From the NCBI RefSeq assembly GCF_027595985.1, contig NC_073305.1, forward strand, positions 122,631,739 through 122,695,738: DNA of 64,000 bases. Reading direction: 5' to 3'. The stretch comes from Sorex araneus. Taxonomy: Eukaryota; Chordata; Mammalia; Eulipotyphla; Soricidae. Below, one piece after another: positions 43,441 to 55,113 of the stretch; the first letter of the stretch is position 1, and every line of letters starts with the position of its first letter. The notes below the pieces were generated by a model that saw only the letters and a program-made list of their open reading frames with translations, made no database searches and was not told the origin of the DNA. Both the position numbers and the translations under genes were made by a program.

Positions 43441-43793
43441 GAGAGGTCTTATGTGCATGACATCCTTTTGTCGGCATTCATTAGTACAGGTAAATTCCTC
43501 CATTTCTTCATTATGTCTGGCGCTGTGAAAACATTCAGATATTTGCCTCTGCCCTGGAATGAGGATGAGGTTTTCCTCTGCTAATGATGACACTTGGGCA
43601 CTGATATTTCTTCCCCCGATAGTCACATGTGAACTAAGTACTCCCTGATGGTAGAGTGGGGGATTTGGGGGGCAACCTGCAGTGAGAATCAGCAAATTCT
43701 TTGGGTTTGTCTCTGTTGTCATGGTTTCCTTCTGGGGGTGGGGATTTGGTTAAAGGAAATATATGAATCAGAGGGTTCTAACCCATTTTATTT

Positions 43794-44465
43794 TATAAAA
43801 TTTAAACTGTGAGATACACAGTTAAAAAGTTGTTCATGATTGACTTTCAGTCATCACGATGATGGAACGATGTTCCAACACTCATCCCGTCAACCAGTAC
43901 ATGTTTCCCACAATCAAGTCACCAGTTGCCTCCCACCCCCTTTCCAAACCTGCCTCTATGACAGACACTTCTCTTCTCATATGTATTCTCTTCTCTCTCA
44001 GTCTTTTTCTTTGTCTTTCTGTCTTTTCTCTGCCTCTCTGTCTCTCTCTCCCTTTTCCTTTTTTTTTTCCTTTTGGAAAAGTATTGCTGTGGTTGGTAAT
44101 ACTATTACTAAAAGGGCATCATGCATATCACTTTATCTTCTTCCTTCTTTCAGCTCTCAGATCTTGTTCAGAGTGATCATTTCCAATAATCATTGTCATA
44201 GTGGTTCCTTCTCTGTCCTAACTGCACTGTGACACTCCTCCTTCTCTCCCTGCCCTTTTACTCCCCCACCCCCGCCCTTGTAGCAAGCTTCCTACCATGA
44301 ACCAGTCCTCCTGGACCTGTTTCTACTGTCTTGAGTATTAATCTCAGATTATGGGTGATTTTTTCTTTTAATATCTATCTAATGAGTGTGATCATTCTGA
44401 GTCTGTCGTCCCACTTCCTCTGATTCACTTCACTCAGCATGATATTCTCCATGTCCATCAAGTAG
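43794..44465 (-). mobile_element. Older L1 3' end, antisense
   Basis: AGCATGATATTCTCCATGTCC near 44438 is the reverse complement of the L1 ORF2 C-terminal end seen in the young copies. The left edge carries the A-rich 3' end in antisense (AAAATTTAAACTGTGAGATAC), and CCCACCCCC-type tracts match the G-rich 3' UTR. A CT-rich tract lies at 43985-44075. Confidence 0.7.
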
Positions 44466-46369
44466 CTTATTTTATTTACACTAGAAATGTATTTTAAGAT
44501 GTATTCTAGAATATCCAAGGTTCTATTATTAGTTAAAAGTGTTTGAGAAACAAATATATATTTAAGTCATAGCCATTACATTCATTTCATTTTGATGAAC
44601 TGATTACTGAATTATTTGACTCCTATTTAGTTAACAACTTTCATTTGTTTACTTAACTGACTCCTTAAAGAAACACACAAGTATGTAAGATTAAAATACC
44701 TGGTGAGGTGAGGTCACTCTATTTCCAGAATGGAAAAAAAAATACCATATCTACACACAATAATCAGTCCAAATGTACTAAGAAACTTTCAGAACCTATG
44801 AAGATATTTAATCCATCAAAATTTTGTGTTCTCTGATTTTCATGTTAATGCAAGTAACTGACAATCATATGCGACAGAGCATAAAATTCAGATAAGAATG
44901 CACTTTACTGAGGGATTATTACATATACTTTATTTAAATGTATTACCTGTTTAACGTATTATACATGCATATATATAAACCATAGGTTAGGTATGTTGTC
45001 TCATTTATACAATAAATCTTAAAGAAATAAAGCAACTTAACCTATGACAAATCAAACATGTCAGTACCAGATATCAGACTGTGTTTGTCTATAAAATGAA
45101 AGCACTTAACCATAAAGTCATGCTGTTTCCTTGTTCTTAAAAGGGGAACTAATGTGATTGAAAAATGAAAGAAAATCGCCACTGGTGTTTCAAAACTAGT
45201 GCGCTTACTAGTTTTATAGCATTGGGAGATTGATTCAAAATTATCCATACTTTAAGATCATGGTGGTTCTCAAAATTTAAGGTAGATAACTTTTGCAGGT
45301 AGGTTATTGAAATTTTTGTGAGTCAATATCTCACATACCAGGTTTCTTTCTCAGTGAAGCATAAAGTGCTAATAGTTTCTTAGCCCCATGAAAATATAAG
45401 TGACTTATGGATGATGTTTATGAATGAACGATAATATTAATCAAACACTTTAGGTGCAAAAATACAACTAATTATCTAGTGTTCTTATTTAATATGTTTG
45501 ATTCTAATGAACAAGTTTAATCAATAACCTATAGAAAATTCAAATCTTTAAGATATTTTAGAAATAATGAAGTTATATCTATTCATTTGCAATCATTTTT
45601 TGTAGGACAAATGCAGCAGGTAAAAGACTGTTATTTATAACCTAAAAGAACGTTCATCACATTAATCTTTAACTACCTAATTCTTTTATGCATCATTAGA
45701 AATTGTCTTACTAAATACTTTTTATTATCAGAAAATGGATCACATGAAATATTTATCATTTCTGAAATTTTCAGGGAGAGCAGTTAAAATGTTGTAACTG
45801 CTTTTAAATTCAAACAGACTATAGATACAAATAAAAGCCAGAAAACAAATTTCATTTTTAGCACCATGAGTAGTGTAGCACTTATAAGTATCATGAATAC
45901 TTGTTGATATTGTGTGGCTTCTTAAAGCAGAGCTTATGAGTACATGCAGAAGTGAGGTCTCTTTCCTTAAGAAGGAAACTACCTAAGAGGAGAGTAAGAG
46001 GAAAAAAGCTTTAACTTATAAGCTTCTTGCTTTTGAGGAAGTCATTATGGTGTTGATCAGTGATCTGACATTCAAGTTAAGACCACAGATATTGGTATAA
46101 AAAATGTGCCAATTTTAATTTCTAAAAATTCTATATAAGTTCAGTTGTATGCTTGCTAACAAATTATAATCTTAATCCAGAGAATGGAGATATTAAACAA
46201 TGCCAAATTGAGAAAGATTCTATACAATAATGATTTGTAATGTTCATAGATGGCAGCATTCAACATGAAGAAAAGCTGAATAATTTTCATGATTAAATAA
46301 AAATCTTGATGCAACTTATAGTTTTCATGTTATACATGAGTTCACAAAATAATGTCTTAGGGTGCTGTG
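44466..46369. other. AT-rich stretch, nothing recognised
   Basis: No gene, RNA or dated repeat could be supported over 1.9 kb. Confidence 0.5.
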
Positions 46370-47313
46370 ATGATGCATGTGCATTCGGTGGCCGAGAGAG
46401 CCACCACCCTTCCTCCCCAGGTCTCCACAGCAAAGAGACAGAGAGACAGGGAACCACAGCCTGATGGTGAAAATGTCCCATGTGGATATCTGAAGAGGTT
46501 GAGGTATAGCACCTAGGTGTGATTGATCATTTATATCTGCAAATTTACATAGATAATTTACATAGGAAGTCATTAGCATAGGAAATTATCTTGGGGAACT
46601 CTGTCTCCTGGAGACATCTAAGTTGCTTTTATCTTTCCCTCTAGCTATCAATACTTGCAGTTGTTTGGATAAACAGAGTATGAGACAAAGATCCCAACAC
46701 TTAGTTTTCTGGGCAATGAGAGTAAGCAAGGCTTCTGACACTTAGTTCTCTGGGCTCTGAGATCAAGCAAAGCTTTTACTCTAAATCCTAGACTAAGTCT
46801 CCTCAGACAGTTCAGCTTGTCCTTCCCCATGTGGGTCCTGTCTCTTAAGTCATAACAGCTTGTGTCCAGATCATGAATTTATGCTTTCAAGACTGTCCCA
46901 ATTCTATGCCGGGGTAGCTTTCCCACTCGTCCTGAGTCCATCCCATTTCCATGGCAGAACCTCACTTTTGGGGTTTTACAAACTAAAGCAACTGAAGCCT
47001 GAGTCAAGTAATTATGAACAATCCCCAGGAGTAGATATATTTCAGATATATATTTCAATAAACTCCCAAGTATTAGGGCCATAGTGCTTCTGTGTTTAAC
47101 CAAAGAACATTGCTTTATAGTAAAATATAAAAAGGCCATAGGGGAAAGAGAAAATGCAGGTACAAATACACAGCACTTCAAATACAAAGCAGTACAAAGT
47201 TCAGAATTACCACAAAGTTTTGGCTTATAAGTAATCAAGCTTGGGTAGCTGTAACAATGAAAGGTAAAACACAAAGAAAAGGTCGAAGATAAACTTTAAC
47301 TAAATTAGGGATG
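46370..47313 (-). mobile_element. Old LTR related to the 3.5/17.7/47.3-kb family, antisense
   Basis: CAATTCTATGCCGGGGTAGCT, CGTCCTGAGTCCATCCC, CTAAAGCAACTGAAGCCTGAG and TCCCCAGGAG line up in order with 18.43-18.64 kb, far more diverged. The left part (GAGGTATAGCACCTAGGTG) recurs at 49.2 kb. Edges are uncertain. Confidence 0.6.
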
Positions 47314-47319
47314 CTTAAC

Positions 47320-48502
47320 TGTAGGATGACATTACTTTGCCCTTTCCCTCCTTGCCACAAGTAGCTTGTCCCGGTTTTACCCAGAGTTTAGGCTTACCCC
47401 AGTCTCACCCACCAAGGTGTTCCCAAATCTCTCCCATCCCTTTGTTTAGCTATAATCACTTCTCCATGTTCTCTTCCCCAAAACAGTTAATCAGCGGCTT
47501 TCCCTTAATCTGACTGCTAATTTGCAAGGTCAGACCTTCCTAGGATACTGAATTTATATTATATAAGTTAATATTGTCTTTCTCCTCTTCTTGTGCCTTT
47601 TGAATAATTTACTTTAAAGCTATGTCTGTTTTGTATAGACACAAGAAGACAATATTATGTTTTTATAACTTGGGAATTAATTGGCCTCGAGTATTATTCC
47701 CTCCCGGGCCTCTGCTTTCTCCACTTAAGCCTCAGTTGCCCTCAGTTCCTAGCACCCCAAAGTAGGGTCCCCGACGTGGGACGGGAAGGATCTAGGGCAA
47801 GCGGTGAGTTATGTGCTACCCTGGCATCGAGATGGGCCTGGCCAAAGTGCCTAATTCTTAACTATAAGTTAAGAGCTGATCATAGACAAATGCTGTCATG
47901 ATCCAATAGTAATTATGAGACTGGGACCCTGCCAGGGATAGGAAAGACTGATCTGGCCTGAGCACTGTAGTCTGAGATTGAGATGGCCCCAGGAGAGCAA
48001 TTCTATAAGCTTTAATGCATCTCTTAATCCATACAAAATAATTAATATTATGAATTCTTATATGTTTGCTGGCTGAGGAGAAGAGAAACACATTCATGGG
48101 ACTCCGCCCTTGGGTGGATCCTCATGCTGAAAGAGAATTAAGTCCTAGGAGAAGCATCCCCTAAGGGAAAGGAACTTTACCCTATTGATGGGGACCACAC
48201 CTATGTGTATGCCCCAAGCCCCTCATGCTGTGGAGATTTAACTAGGCTGTAAGAGTGAGATCCAGGGGGCCAGATCCACGGGGGCAGATCCACGGGGAGA
48301 GATCCAGGAGAGCGGGAGAGAAGCGGAGAAAGAGAATGAAATAAACGGATCGAGCAACCAGTTTGGCCTTCTTCCTTCCATCGCCTGCCCTCGACTGACA
48401 GCACACACAGCGGTTCTGGGGCACCGGACGCAGGCGGTGAGACAGAGCCGCCCAGAGAGCCCGCGAGTGCACTCGCCCCTCGGCGAGCCTTAGTTTTTTA
48501 CA
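47320..48502 (+). mobile_element. Solo LTR of an endogenous retrovirus, sense
   Basis: TGTAGGATGACA at the start and TTTTTTACA at the end, with the perfect 6-bp TSD CTTAAC at 47314-47319 and 48503-48508. AATAAA at 48340-48345 lies about 160 bases from the 3' end, marking the likely R/U5 side. Tandem GGGG(C/G)AGATCCA-type units precede it at about 48260-48312. No internal viral sequence is present. This LTR fixes the sense direction of the family. Confidence 0.93.
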
Positions 48503-48696
48503 CTTAACAATGGCACAAAAAACTTCTCTGGGAAGAGGAAAAGGGACAATTCACTGATGAAACCTAAAACACTTAGGGTCAATATCATATAGTGTAGATC
48601 TTTCAAATCTTTTGATAAATTGATACAAGTTATCTGATATTTTGGGCCCTATTTTAAATGAAGTAGACTACTGATATCCATCTATTCGAGTTCATG

Positions 48697-48857
48697 GGCC
48701 GGAGCAATAGCACACAGGTAGGGCGTTTGCCTTGCACGCAGCCGACCCGGCATCCCATATGGTCCCCCAAGCACTGCCAGGAGCAATTTCTGAGTGCAAA
48801 GCCAGGAGTAACCCCTGAGCATCGCTGGGTGTGACCCAAAAAGCAAAAAAAAAAAAA
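48697..48857 (+). mobile_element. SINE1, sense, with box B deletion
   Basis: GGGCCGGAGCAATAGCACACAGG to GGGTGTGACCCAAAAAGC, with the 14-bp TSD TATTCGAGTTCATG at 48683-48696 and 48858-48871. The box B segment between CCGACCCGG and CATCCC is deleted, so the copy should not support polymerase III transcription. Confidence 0.95.
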
Positions 48858-48871
48858 TATTCGAGTTCATG

Positions 48872-50120
48872 TTGTGTAGAAATGCAACAGATTTCTGTTA
48901 ATTGGTTTTGTAGCTTGCTACATGATATGCTGGTGTATTGTGTATTAAAAAATTAGTTGAGAATTCAGTGTCTTCTAAATATATTACCATGTCTTCTTCA
49001 AATATCTTGACTTATTTCTTTCCAACTTGGATTTTATTTATTTATTTATTTTTCTATAATTTCTGTGGCAGGAACATCCAAGAATATATTATATAGTGGT
49101 GGTGGACAACATGAAACAGAGATGTCTCCAGACCCTGTGCCAGGCAGGGGTAACTCAGAGGGAGGGCCTGTTTACTGCAGAGCTATCAACATATTTACAG
49201 AACATCTGAAGGGAGTTGAGGTATAGCACCTAAGTGCGATTGATAGATATGAACCAATTTATATATGACATATATGAACCAATTCAAAATATAGTGGTGG
49301 GAAGGTGTAATGGTGGTGAGACTGGTGATAAAAATACTAAATGTAATAATTATAAAAAAACAGTAAGCATGTAGAATAATATTAAGGAGAAATTTGCCAG
49401 TCAGTATAATGCAAATATTTTAAAGCTGCATAATTGAGAGGATTATTTAATTAGGCCATAAGGATGCAAATGTATCAATAGATTAGAACTGAATCTGGAA
49501 TAAAATGTATGGCAAATGTGGCATTTCAAAAAATATAAGATAAATAAGTAGTGGTGGTGGAAGTGTACATCTTTGCCTGGTACCTAATCACTCTGGGAGG
49601 ATTTTCCATTTTTGAGATTGAGCATGATGTTGATAGTGTCTGTATTGTAAATGGCTATTACTATCTTGAAGGTCATTTCTCCTATTTGATGATGGTCTTT
49701 ATCATAAATGGATGTATGATTTTGTCAAAAACTTTCTCAGTATTGATTGATATGGTCATATGGTTTTATTTTCCCTTGTGTTGATGTTAGTATATTAATT
49801 GATTTGTATTATTGAATCACCTTAGCATTCCTGAAATGAATGCTACTTGATTATCACGTATGATCATTTTGATACACTGTTGGTTTCATTCACAAAGATT
49901 TTGTAGAGGATTTTCATACTAACTAAATAATTTTTAATGTGTGCATTCCTTATTTATCCATTTTTTGTTGTAAAATGTCTATGTTGACAAATTACCAAAT
50001 ATCTCCCATTTTGTTGTTTGGTAATAATTTCTAAAAATTATGGTTATTATTCTTTTATTTCATCTAAACTGAGAAATACTTTCCTTTATTTTCTACTTGT
50101 CCTTCACTTTTGCTTATGCT
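48872..50120 (-). mobile_element. Ancient L1 ORF2 fragment, antisense, interrupted
   Basis: Two pieces (to about 49058, and from about 49550) carry phrases like ATATTACCATGTCTTCTTC and, later, CATATGGTTTTATTTTCCCTTG and TTTTGTAGAGGATTTTCATAC. These fit the reverse complement of the L1 RT region in order. An unrelated LTR-like piece sits between them. Confidence 0.6.
49059..49290. mobile_element. LTR- or ERV-related fragment
   Basis: GAGTTGAGGTATAGCACCTAAG and TGCGATTGAT match the left part of the old LTR at 46.5 kb (GAGGTATAGCACCTAGGTGTG). It interrupts the old L1. Confidence 0.5.
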
Positions 50121-51229
50121 ATATAATAAGAATTTAGTTTTATATAGTGTATTTTCTTCATATTTTCCTTACATGCTGTGGATTTCTTATCTTGTTAAAG
50201 ATTATTTATTTACACTTTAATTCTAAAATATTAAATTAATTTTTCTTATATTTTAATTTAGCATTAATTATTCTCCTTGTTCATATAAGTTTTATTGCCT
50301 GGATATGCCTTTCCAGTTTTTAAAAATTTAGTAAGCGATCATAAACTACACATAGAAGGAAAAAGTGAAATAAGATGTTGTCATTTTTATAGGAATTCTT
50401 CAGAATATCTGCTGATAAGGGCTTTTAGAGTCTCTGAAACTACAAAATCTACTTCCACAGATACTAATGGATACTTCATGCAAAAAGAATCTGAAATAAA
50501 TGTTGGTCTCATTTTAATTCAGTTTTCTGGCTAGGTTAAAGAAGAAAGTATTGGGAAATGTCTAGCAGAAATATGGTGAAAAGAAATAAAAGATTCTGAA
50601 TTTCCTACCACTTGACTAACCAGAAGCTAACTTTAATTTCGCAAATTGATTAAAGAAGAACATTAGGGGATTTCACATGTTTCTATCAACCCAGAGATGG
50701 GAGAGGGAGGATGAAGAGATAAAAAATTTATCAACACATTATTTAATCTCATCAAGTACTAAAAAAAATCAATTTTGCCTGATCAAATTACTCTTAGGTT
50801 ACTAATAATGGGATGGTGACAATGGAAATGTTGTCAAAGGCAGATAACAATATATTTTATCCCTTGATATGCTTTGCTGTAATCTGTTCTAGGGCACAAC
50901 TGAAATGGGATCTTCCTTCATGATCTTACTGAGACTTTTCTCCAGTTCATGTGCTGAATCTCCTCAGTGATAGAAGTCCTTTTTACCTGTCTCAGTTTAC
51001 ACTGACCTCCAAGAGGAAGATCTACCTTACTTCAATAATACAGAGCAATAAAGCATATGATATCAGAATTTCAATTTTTTTCCTAAAACTTCTTATAGGA
51101 ACCTCCAAGTGTAACATTTGGAAGTTAAGGACTTGAGTGTACCATTGTGAATAAAGAATGGAATCTATAAATGCATCAATCAATAAAATAGAAATTTTCA
51201 TCTACTCCCTTTGTTTGTGAATTACTACT
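50121..51229. other. AT-rich stretch, nothing recognised
   Basis: No feature supported. Confidence 0.5.
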
Positions 51230-51241
51230 CTGTGCCGTTTT

Positions 51242-51437
51242 GTTGTTTGTTTTTTGTTTTGGGGGGTCTTTTTTGGCTTTTTTGGATCACACGTGGCGAT
51301 GCTCAGGGGTTACTCCTGGCTCTGCACTTAGGAATTACTCCTGGCAGTGCTCAGGGGACCATATGGGATGCTGGGAATCAACCTGGGTGGCTGCCTGCAA
51401 GAAAAACACTCTACCTGCTGTGCTATTGTTCCAGTCC
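51242..51437 (-). mobile_element. SINE1, antisense, full length
   Basis: GGATCACACGTGGCGATGCTC to CTATTGTTCCAGTCC, with a 12-bp TSD (CTGTGCCGTTTT at 51230-51241; one mismatch at 51438-51449). The T-rich tail has picked up G-runs. Confidence 0.93.
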
Positions 51438-51449
51438 CTGTGCTGTTTT

Positions 51450-52035
51450 AAAGGATTATGCAAGTATAATCCTTTATGTTTCACTGAGCTCACAATGTAA
51501 TTGTTTAGACTTCTGTCCAACTGAAAGTAATTTAAATTTCTAAATAAAAAATTTTGAAGGACTCTATGGATTGAAAGATCTTTGGTTTTGTTTTTCCATT
51601 TTTTTCTTAGATTCCATTATTTATGATTGTATGGCATTTGACATTTCTGGTAATGTTTGAGAATTTATTTAGTAACTGTTGTTTAGAATTATGCTGGCAT
51701 AATATAAGATTTCGTATCTATATCTCTTGTGACTGGTAAGTCATTTACTATTAGTCCAAGAATTACAGCTTACAAAATATTGTTCTTGCTTTTTTTCTAT
51801 TTTTATCATCCTTAAAGTATTTAAAATATGCATTTGGAAAGACTGAGGATAAATCTAAAAGTAAATAGTAAATGTTTACTCAAAGTATAGATAAATGAAA
51901 AACATTTCTATAGGAGTACTCTTTATCCTTTGTATAAATTAATTTTGCTTGTATATAATATGTGTTATATATTTTATAAACCAATTTTATTAATGCGTGC
52001 TATATATAATTTATATGTATTGTATACATATACAT
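51450..52035. other. AT-rich stretch, nothing recognised
   Basis: No feature supported. Confidence 0.5.
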
Positions 52036-52199
52036 TAGTTTTTGGTCACATCCAGCAATGCTCACAGTTTACTCTTGTTTCTACTCTCAGGAATCATTAC
52101 CGGAGGTGCTCTGGGAACTATTTGGGGTGCCAGCGATTGAACCCAAGTAGATTGTTTCCAAAGCAAGCACACTACCCACTGTACTCTTCCTTTAACCCC
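52036..52199 (-). mobile_element. SINE1, antisense, diverged
   Basis: GGTCACATCCAGCAATGCTC, TCTCAGGAATCATTACCGG and GATTGAACCCAAGTAG follow the reverse-complement order. Confidence 0.75.
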
Positions 52200-52218
52200 A
52201 TCTTTAAAATTTTTAATA

Positions 52219-52400
52219 GGGGCTGTAGCAATAGCATAGTGGGTAGGGACTTTATCTTGCATGTGGCCGACCCAGGTTCGATTCCTAACATCCCATATGG
52301 TCCCCTGAGCACTGCCAGGAGAAATTCCTGAGCGCAGAGCCAGGAATAACCCCTAAGCATCACCAGGTGTGACCCAAAAAGCAAAAAAATAATAATTAAA
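52219..52400 (+). mobile_element. SINE1, sense, full length
   Basis: GGGGCTGTAGCAATAGCATAG, GGTTCGATTCC and CACCAGGTGTGACCC are all present with an A-rich tail. TTTTTAATAG flanks it imperfectly on both sides and may be the TSD. Confidence 0.9.
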
Positions 52401-52479
52401 AAATCAAAGTAAACTTTTTAATAGAGGCAAAAAACCCTTTTTGTAAGGGTAAGTGGTTGGAATACATACATTTGGACTC

Positions 52480-52610
52480 TTTAATCAGGAGTGAACTCTG
52501 AAAATTTTCAGGGGATTATATATGGTACTAGGCATTTGAAGTAGGGTCCTAGCCACCACTGTACATGAAAGGCAAGTGCCTTACCTCCTGTACTATCTCT
52601 CCAGTCCAAA
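52480..52610 (-). mobile_element. Degenerate SINE1, antisense
   Basis: ATCAGGAGTGAACTCTG, GAAAGGCAAGTGCC and TGTACTATCTCTCCAGTCC mark a decayed copy with a recognisable head. Confidence 0.65.
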
Positions 52611-52751
52611 AGTTAGTTTCTTGACAAAAATCAGACTACTATCTTTGTGGAACTTACATGTAGTTCCCCAAGTGTGGGAATATTTTCTGAGTTTTCCAGT
52701 TTATCCTTATCTTAAATACACACATTGTTATATACATTTTCTTATTGCAAA

Positions 52752-52891
52752 TCTGGGGGTTGACTCAGGTTTGAATCCCAGCATCCCATATGATCCCCCA
52801 AGCACTGCCAGGAGTAATTCCTGAGTGCAGAGCCAGGAGTAACCCCTGTGCATCAGCACGTGTGACCCAAAAACCAAAAAAAAAAAAAAGA
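52752..52891 (+). mobile_element. SINE1, sense, box A lost
   Basis: Starts at GACTCAGGTTTGAATCCC and is good through to ACGTGTGACCC plus an A-run. The box A part of the head is missing, consistent with 5' truncation during insertion. Confidence 0.88.
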
Positions 52892-53562
52892 AGAAGAATA
52901 TTTTGTAAAGCAAAAGACAAAATTAGGAGTATGAAAGAATAAAGATAAAAACTGCATTTAAAACAAGGACCAAGGATATATATAGATTATACTTCTATTT
53001 TGCTGGGAGGGGAAAAAAAGAGAAAAAAGAACTGTAGAAAGAAGTTTCTATAAATTGAGAATAGAAAGCCAAACTTAAAAGAACCTTTTGACAAAGAGAA
53101 CAAAGATTCTTCTCTCATGATAATAGTTAAGAAAGCATAAGCTATAGATCCTGGTGCCAGTGGAAGTGATGTGTATAAGAAAAAAATCAGAGAGTTGTAT
53201 TGATTGCTTCATATCTATAAAAGTAGTTTCCTAAGGGGTGTGGAAAGATAGATGTGAGGCTTTTGGAAATAAATACAGCTCGTTGGTAGAGTATATGATT
53301 TGCATGTATAAGATCCCAGGTTGTCCCTTGTCATCAAAAATAAATAAATACAAATTTATAATAAAAATATTCAAATTTATAATTTAAAATCAATTAAAAT
53401 TTACGGAAAAGAAGCTATGACATTTTTTAACTAAACAATATTCATTGAAAAAATTGTTGTATTTATGGCCAAATAGAATAACAATCAATTGGTTTTGTAA
53501 TTTTTCAAATGATTTTTTATAGTTTTAAAAGATATATATTTTTTTAGAAAATATATTTTCTA
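52892..53562. other. AT-rich stretch with a possible old tRNA-SINE
   Basis: About 53265-53345 (CTCGTTGGTAGAGTATATG, AAGATCCCAGGTTGTCCC, AATAAATAAAT tail) looks like a different, older tRNA-headed SINE. Nothing else was recognised. Confidence 0.45.
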
Positions 53563-53720
53563 GGGGCTGGAGCGATCGCACAGCGGGTGGGGCGTTTGCC
53601 TTGCAGCGGCCAACCCGGGTTCTCCCAGCATCCCATATGGTCCCCTGAGCACCGCCAGGGGTAATTCCTGAGTGCAGAGCCAGGAGTAACCCCTGTGCAT
53701 CACCAGGTGTGACCCAAAAA
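53563..53720 (+). mobile_element. SINE1, sense, short box B deletion
   Basis: GGGGCTGGAGCGATCGCACAG through to CACCAGGTGTGACCC, little diverged. Box B reads GGGTTCTCCC, having lost the GATTC core. Confidence 0.9.
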
Positions 53721-53927
53721 GATTTTAGAAACTAGCAAGCAGATTGTTGAAGGATATCTCAAAATCCTCATATTTCATGCTTTTGTTATACAAAGTTAGA
53801 TTAGAAATTTCAAGTCATCATCCTCTGGACAGCTGAGCCCAATTACCACTGAGTGGGCACATATCATGCAAACAGTTAAAATTTCAAATTATATGTAAGA
53901 GAAATTTATCACCATGTATTTAGAAAG

Positions 53928-54126
53928 CCCTCCCCGCCCCAAGGGACCCAGCCGCTGCAGCCTGCCTCCACTATCACACCACACCACGCTCCAGGCCGCT
54001 TTCCACACGCTTGGGCCAAGCCTCATGCATGAGTGAACATATTCTTGGAGCGGCCGTGCAACACATCATCATAACGGGCAATATATACATTTTTTATAAA
54101 CATATATATATATTTATATATATATA
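53928..54126. other. GC-rich segment ending in a (TA)n run
   Basis: A GC-rich, CpG-containing stretch (CCTCCCCGCCCC, CAGCCGCTGCAGCCTGCC, GGAGCGGCCGTGC) is out of keeping with its AT-rich surroundings. It is followed by a TATATA run at 54102-54130. It directly precedes a long SINE2 and could be an RTE leader of another lineage. Not recognised. Confidence 0.45.
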
Positions 54127-54388
54127 TATGTCTCTCGGAGAGCCTGGCAAGCTACCAAGAATATCCCGACTGCTCAGAAGAGCCTGACAAGCTCCCTGTG
54201 GTTTATTCAATATGCCAAAAACAGTAACAATAACAGGTCTCATTTCCCTAATCCCGAAAAGAGCCTCAAATCTTTGGGAAAGACAAATAAGGAGGGGCTG
54301 CAAAAATCTCAGGACTGGGACAAATGGAGACATTACTGGCGCCCACTCGAGTAACTCTATGAACAACGGGATGACAGTGATACAGTGA
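54127..54388 (+). mobile_element. SINE2/RTE-derived element, long form, sense
   Basis: CTCGGAGAGCCTGGCAAGCTA, CAATATGCCAAAAACAGTAAC, GGTCTCATTTCCCTAATCCC and AAAATCTCAGGACT are RTE leader blocks, seen also in the RTE at 39.9 kb. They join directly to GGGACAAATGGAGACATTAC, the RTE 3' tail. The join is a clean deletion of the whole RTE reading frame. Confidence 0.88.
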
Positions 54389-54439
54389 ACTTTTCAAATG
54401 ATCCTTCAGGTTATTGACATTTCAACTAATTGGATATAA

Positions 54440-54606
54440 ATATTTTTTTTGCCTCATACTCTTCAATTCTCAGGGGTTATTCCTGGCTCTTGACTCAGGA
54501 ATCAGTCCTGGTAGTGCTCTGGGGACCATATGGGATGCCAGAGATGGAAACGAGGTCAGCCACGTGCAGGCAAACGCCCTACCTGCTGTACTCTTGCTCT
54601 GGCCCC
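54440..54606 (-). mobile_element. SINE1, antisense
   Basis: TTCTCAGGGGTTATTCCTGGC, GGGGACCATATGGGATGCC and GCAGGCAAACGCCCTACC. The head ends CTCTTGCTCTGGCCCC. Confidence 0.85.
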
Positions 54607-54807
54607 TGATATAAACTCTTGACACCACTTTTCTCCAGTATATTCTCCATACTTTCTATTTCTGTTAATACCAGAGATCATTTTAAAAGCACTTTTACTG
54701 TACATATCTTTATTAGGCTCAGAATGGGTCTTTATAGTCATAGGCCAGAATTCTTCCTTGCTCTGTGTAGCTATTTTCTTTAATTGTATTTTCGTGTTTG
54801 TTCTATA

Positions 54808-54945
54808 TTTGGGCCTCACCTGTCTGTGTTCAGGGCCCTGAGGTAAGGAATCATACTTGGTGGACTCCTGGGTTTGATCTGATCAAATCCAGGTCAGCCA
54901 CAAGCAAGGCAAAGTGGTGTGGTATGCTCTCTCAGGCCCCTGTTT
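54808..54945 (-). mobile_element. Degenerate SINE1, antisense
   Basis: GGGCCTCACCTGTCTGTGTTC, GGAATCATACTTGGTGGAC and GCCACAAGCAAGGCAAAG fit a decayed antisense copy. Confidence 0.6.
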
Positions 54946-55113
54946 TTAATAGCACCTACTTTGTTTCAGCTGGGTTTTCATTCTCTTATTTGTTCTAAAT
55001 AAAATGTATATTTTATGTATTCTAGTGTATTGTAAATTATACATATTTTTATTAATTTTAGTTCTATTTTTAAATTATTGATTATATCTATTTAAAAATA
55101 AGTTTCTAATTTT

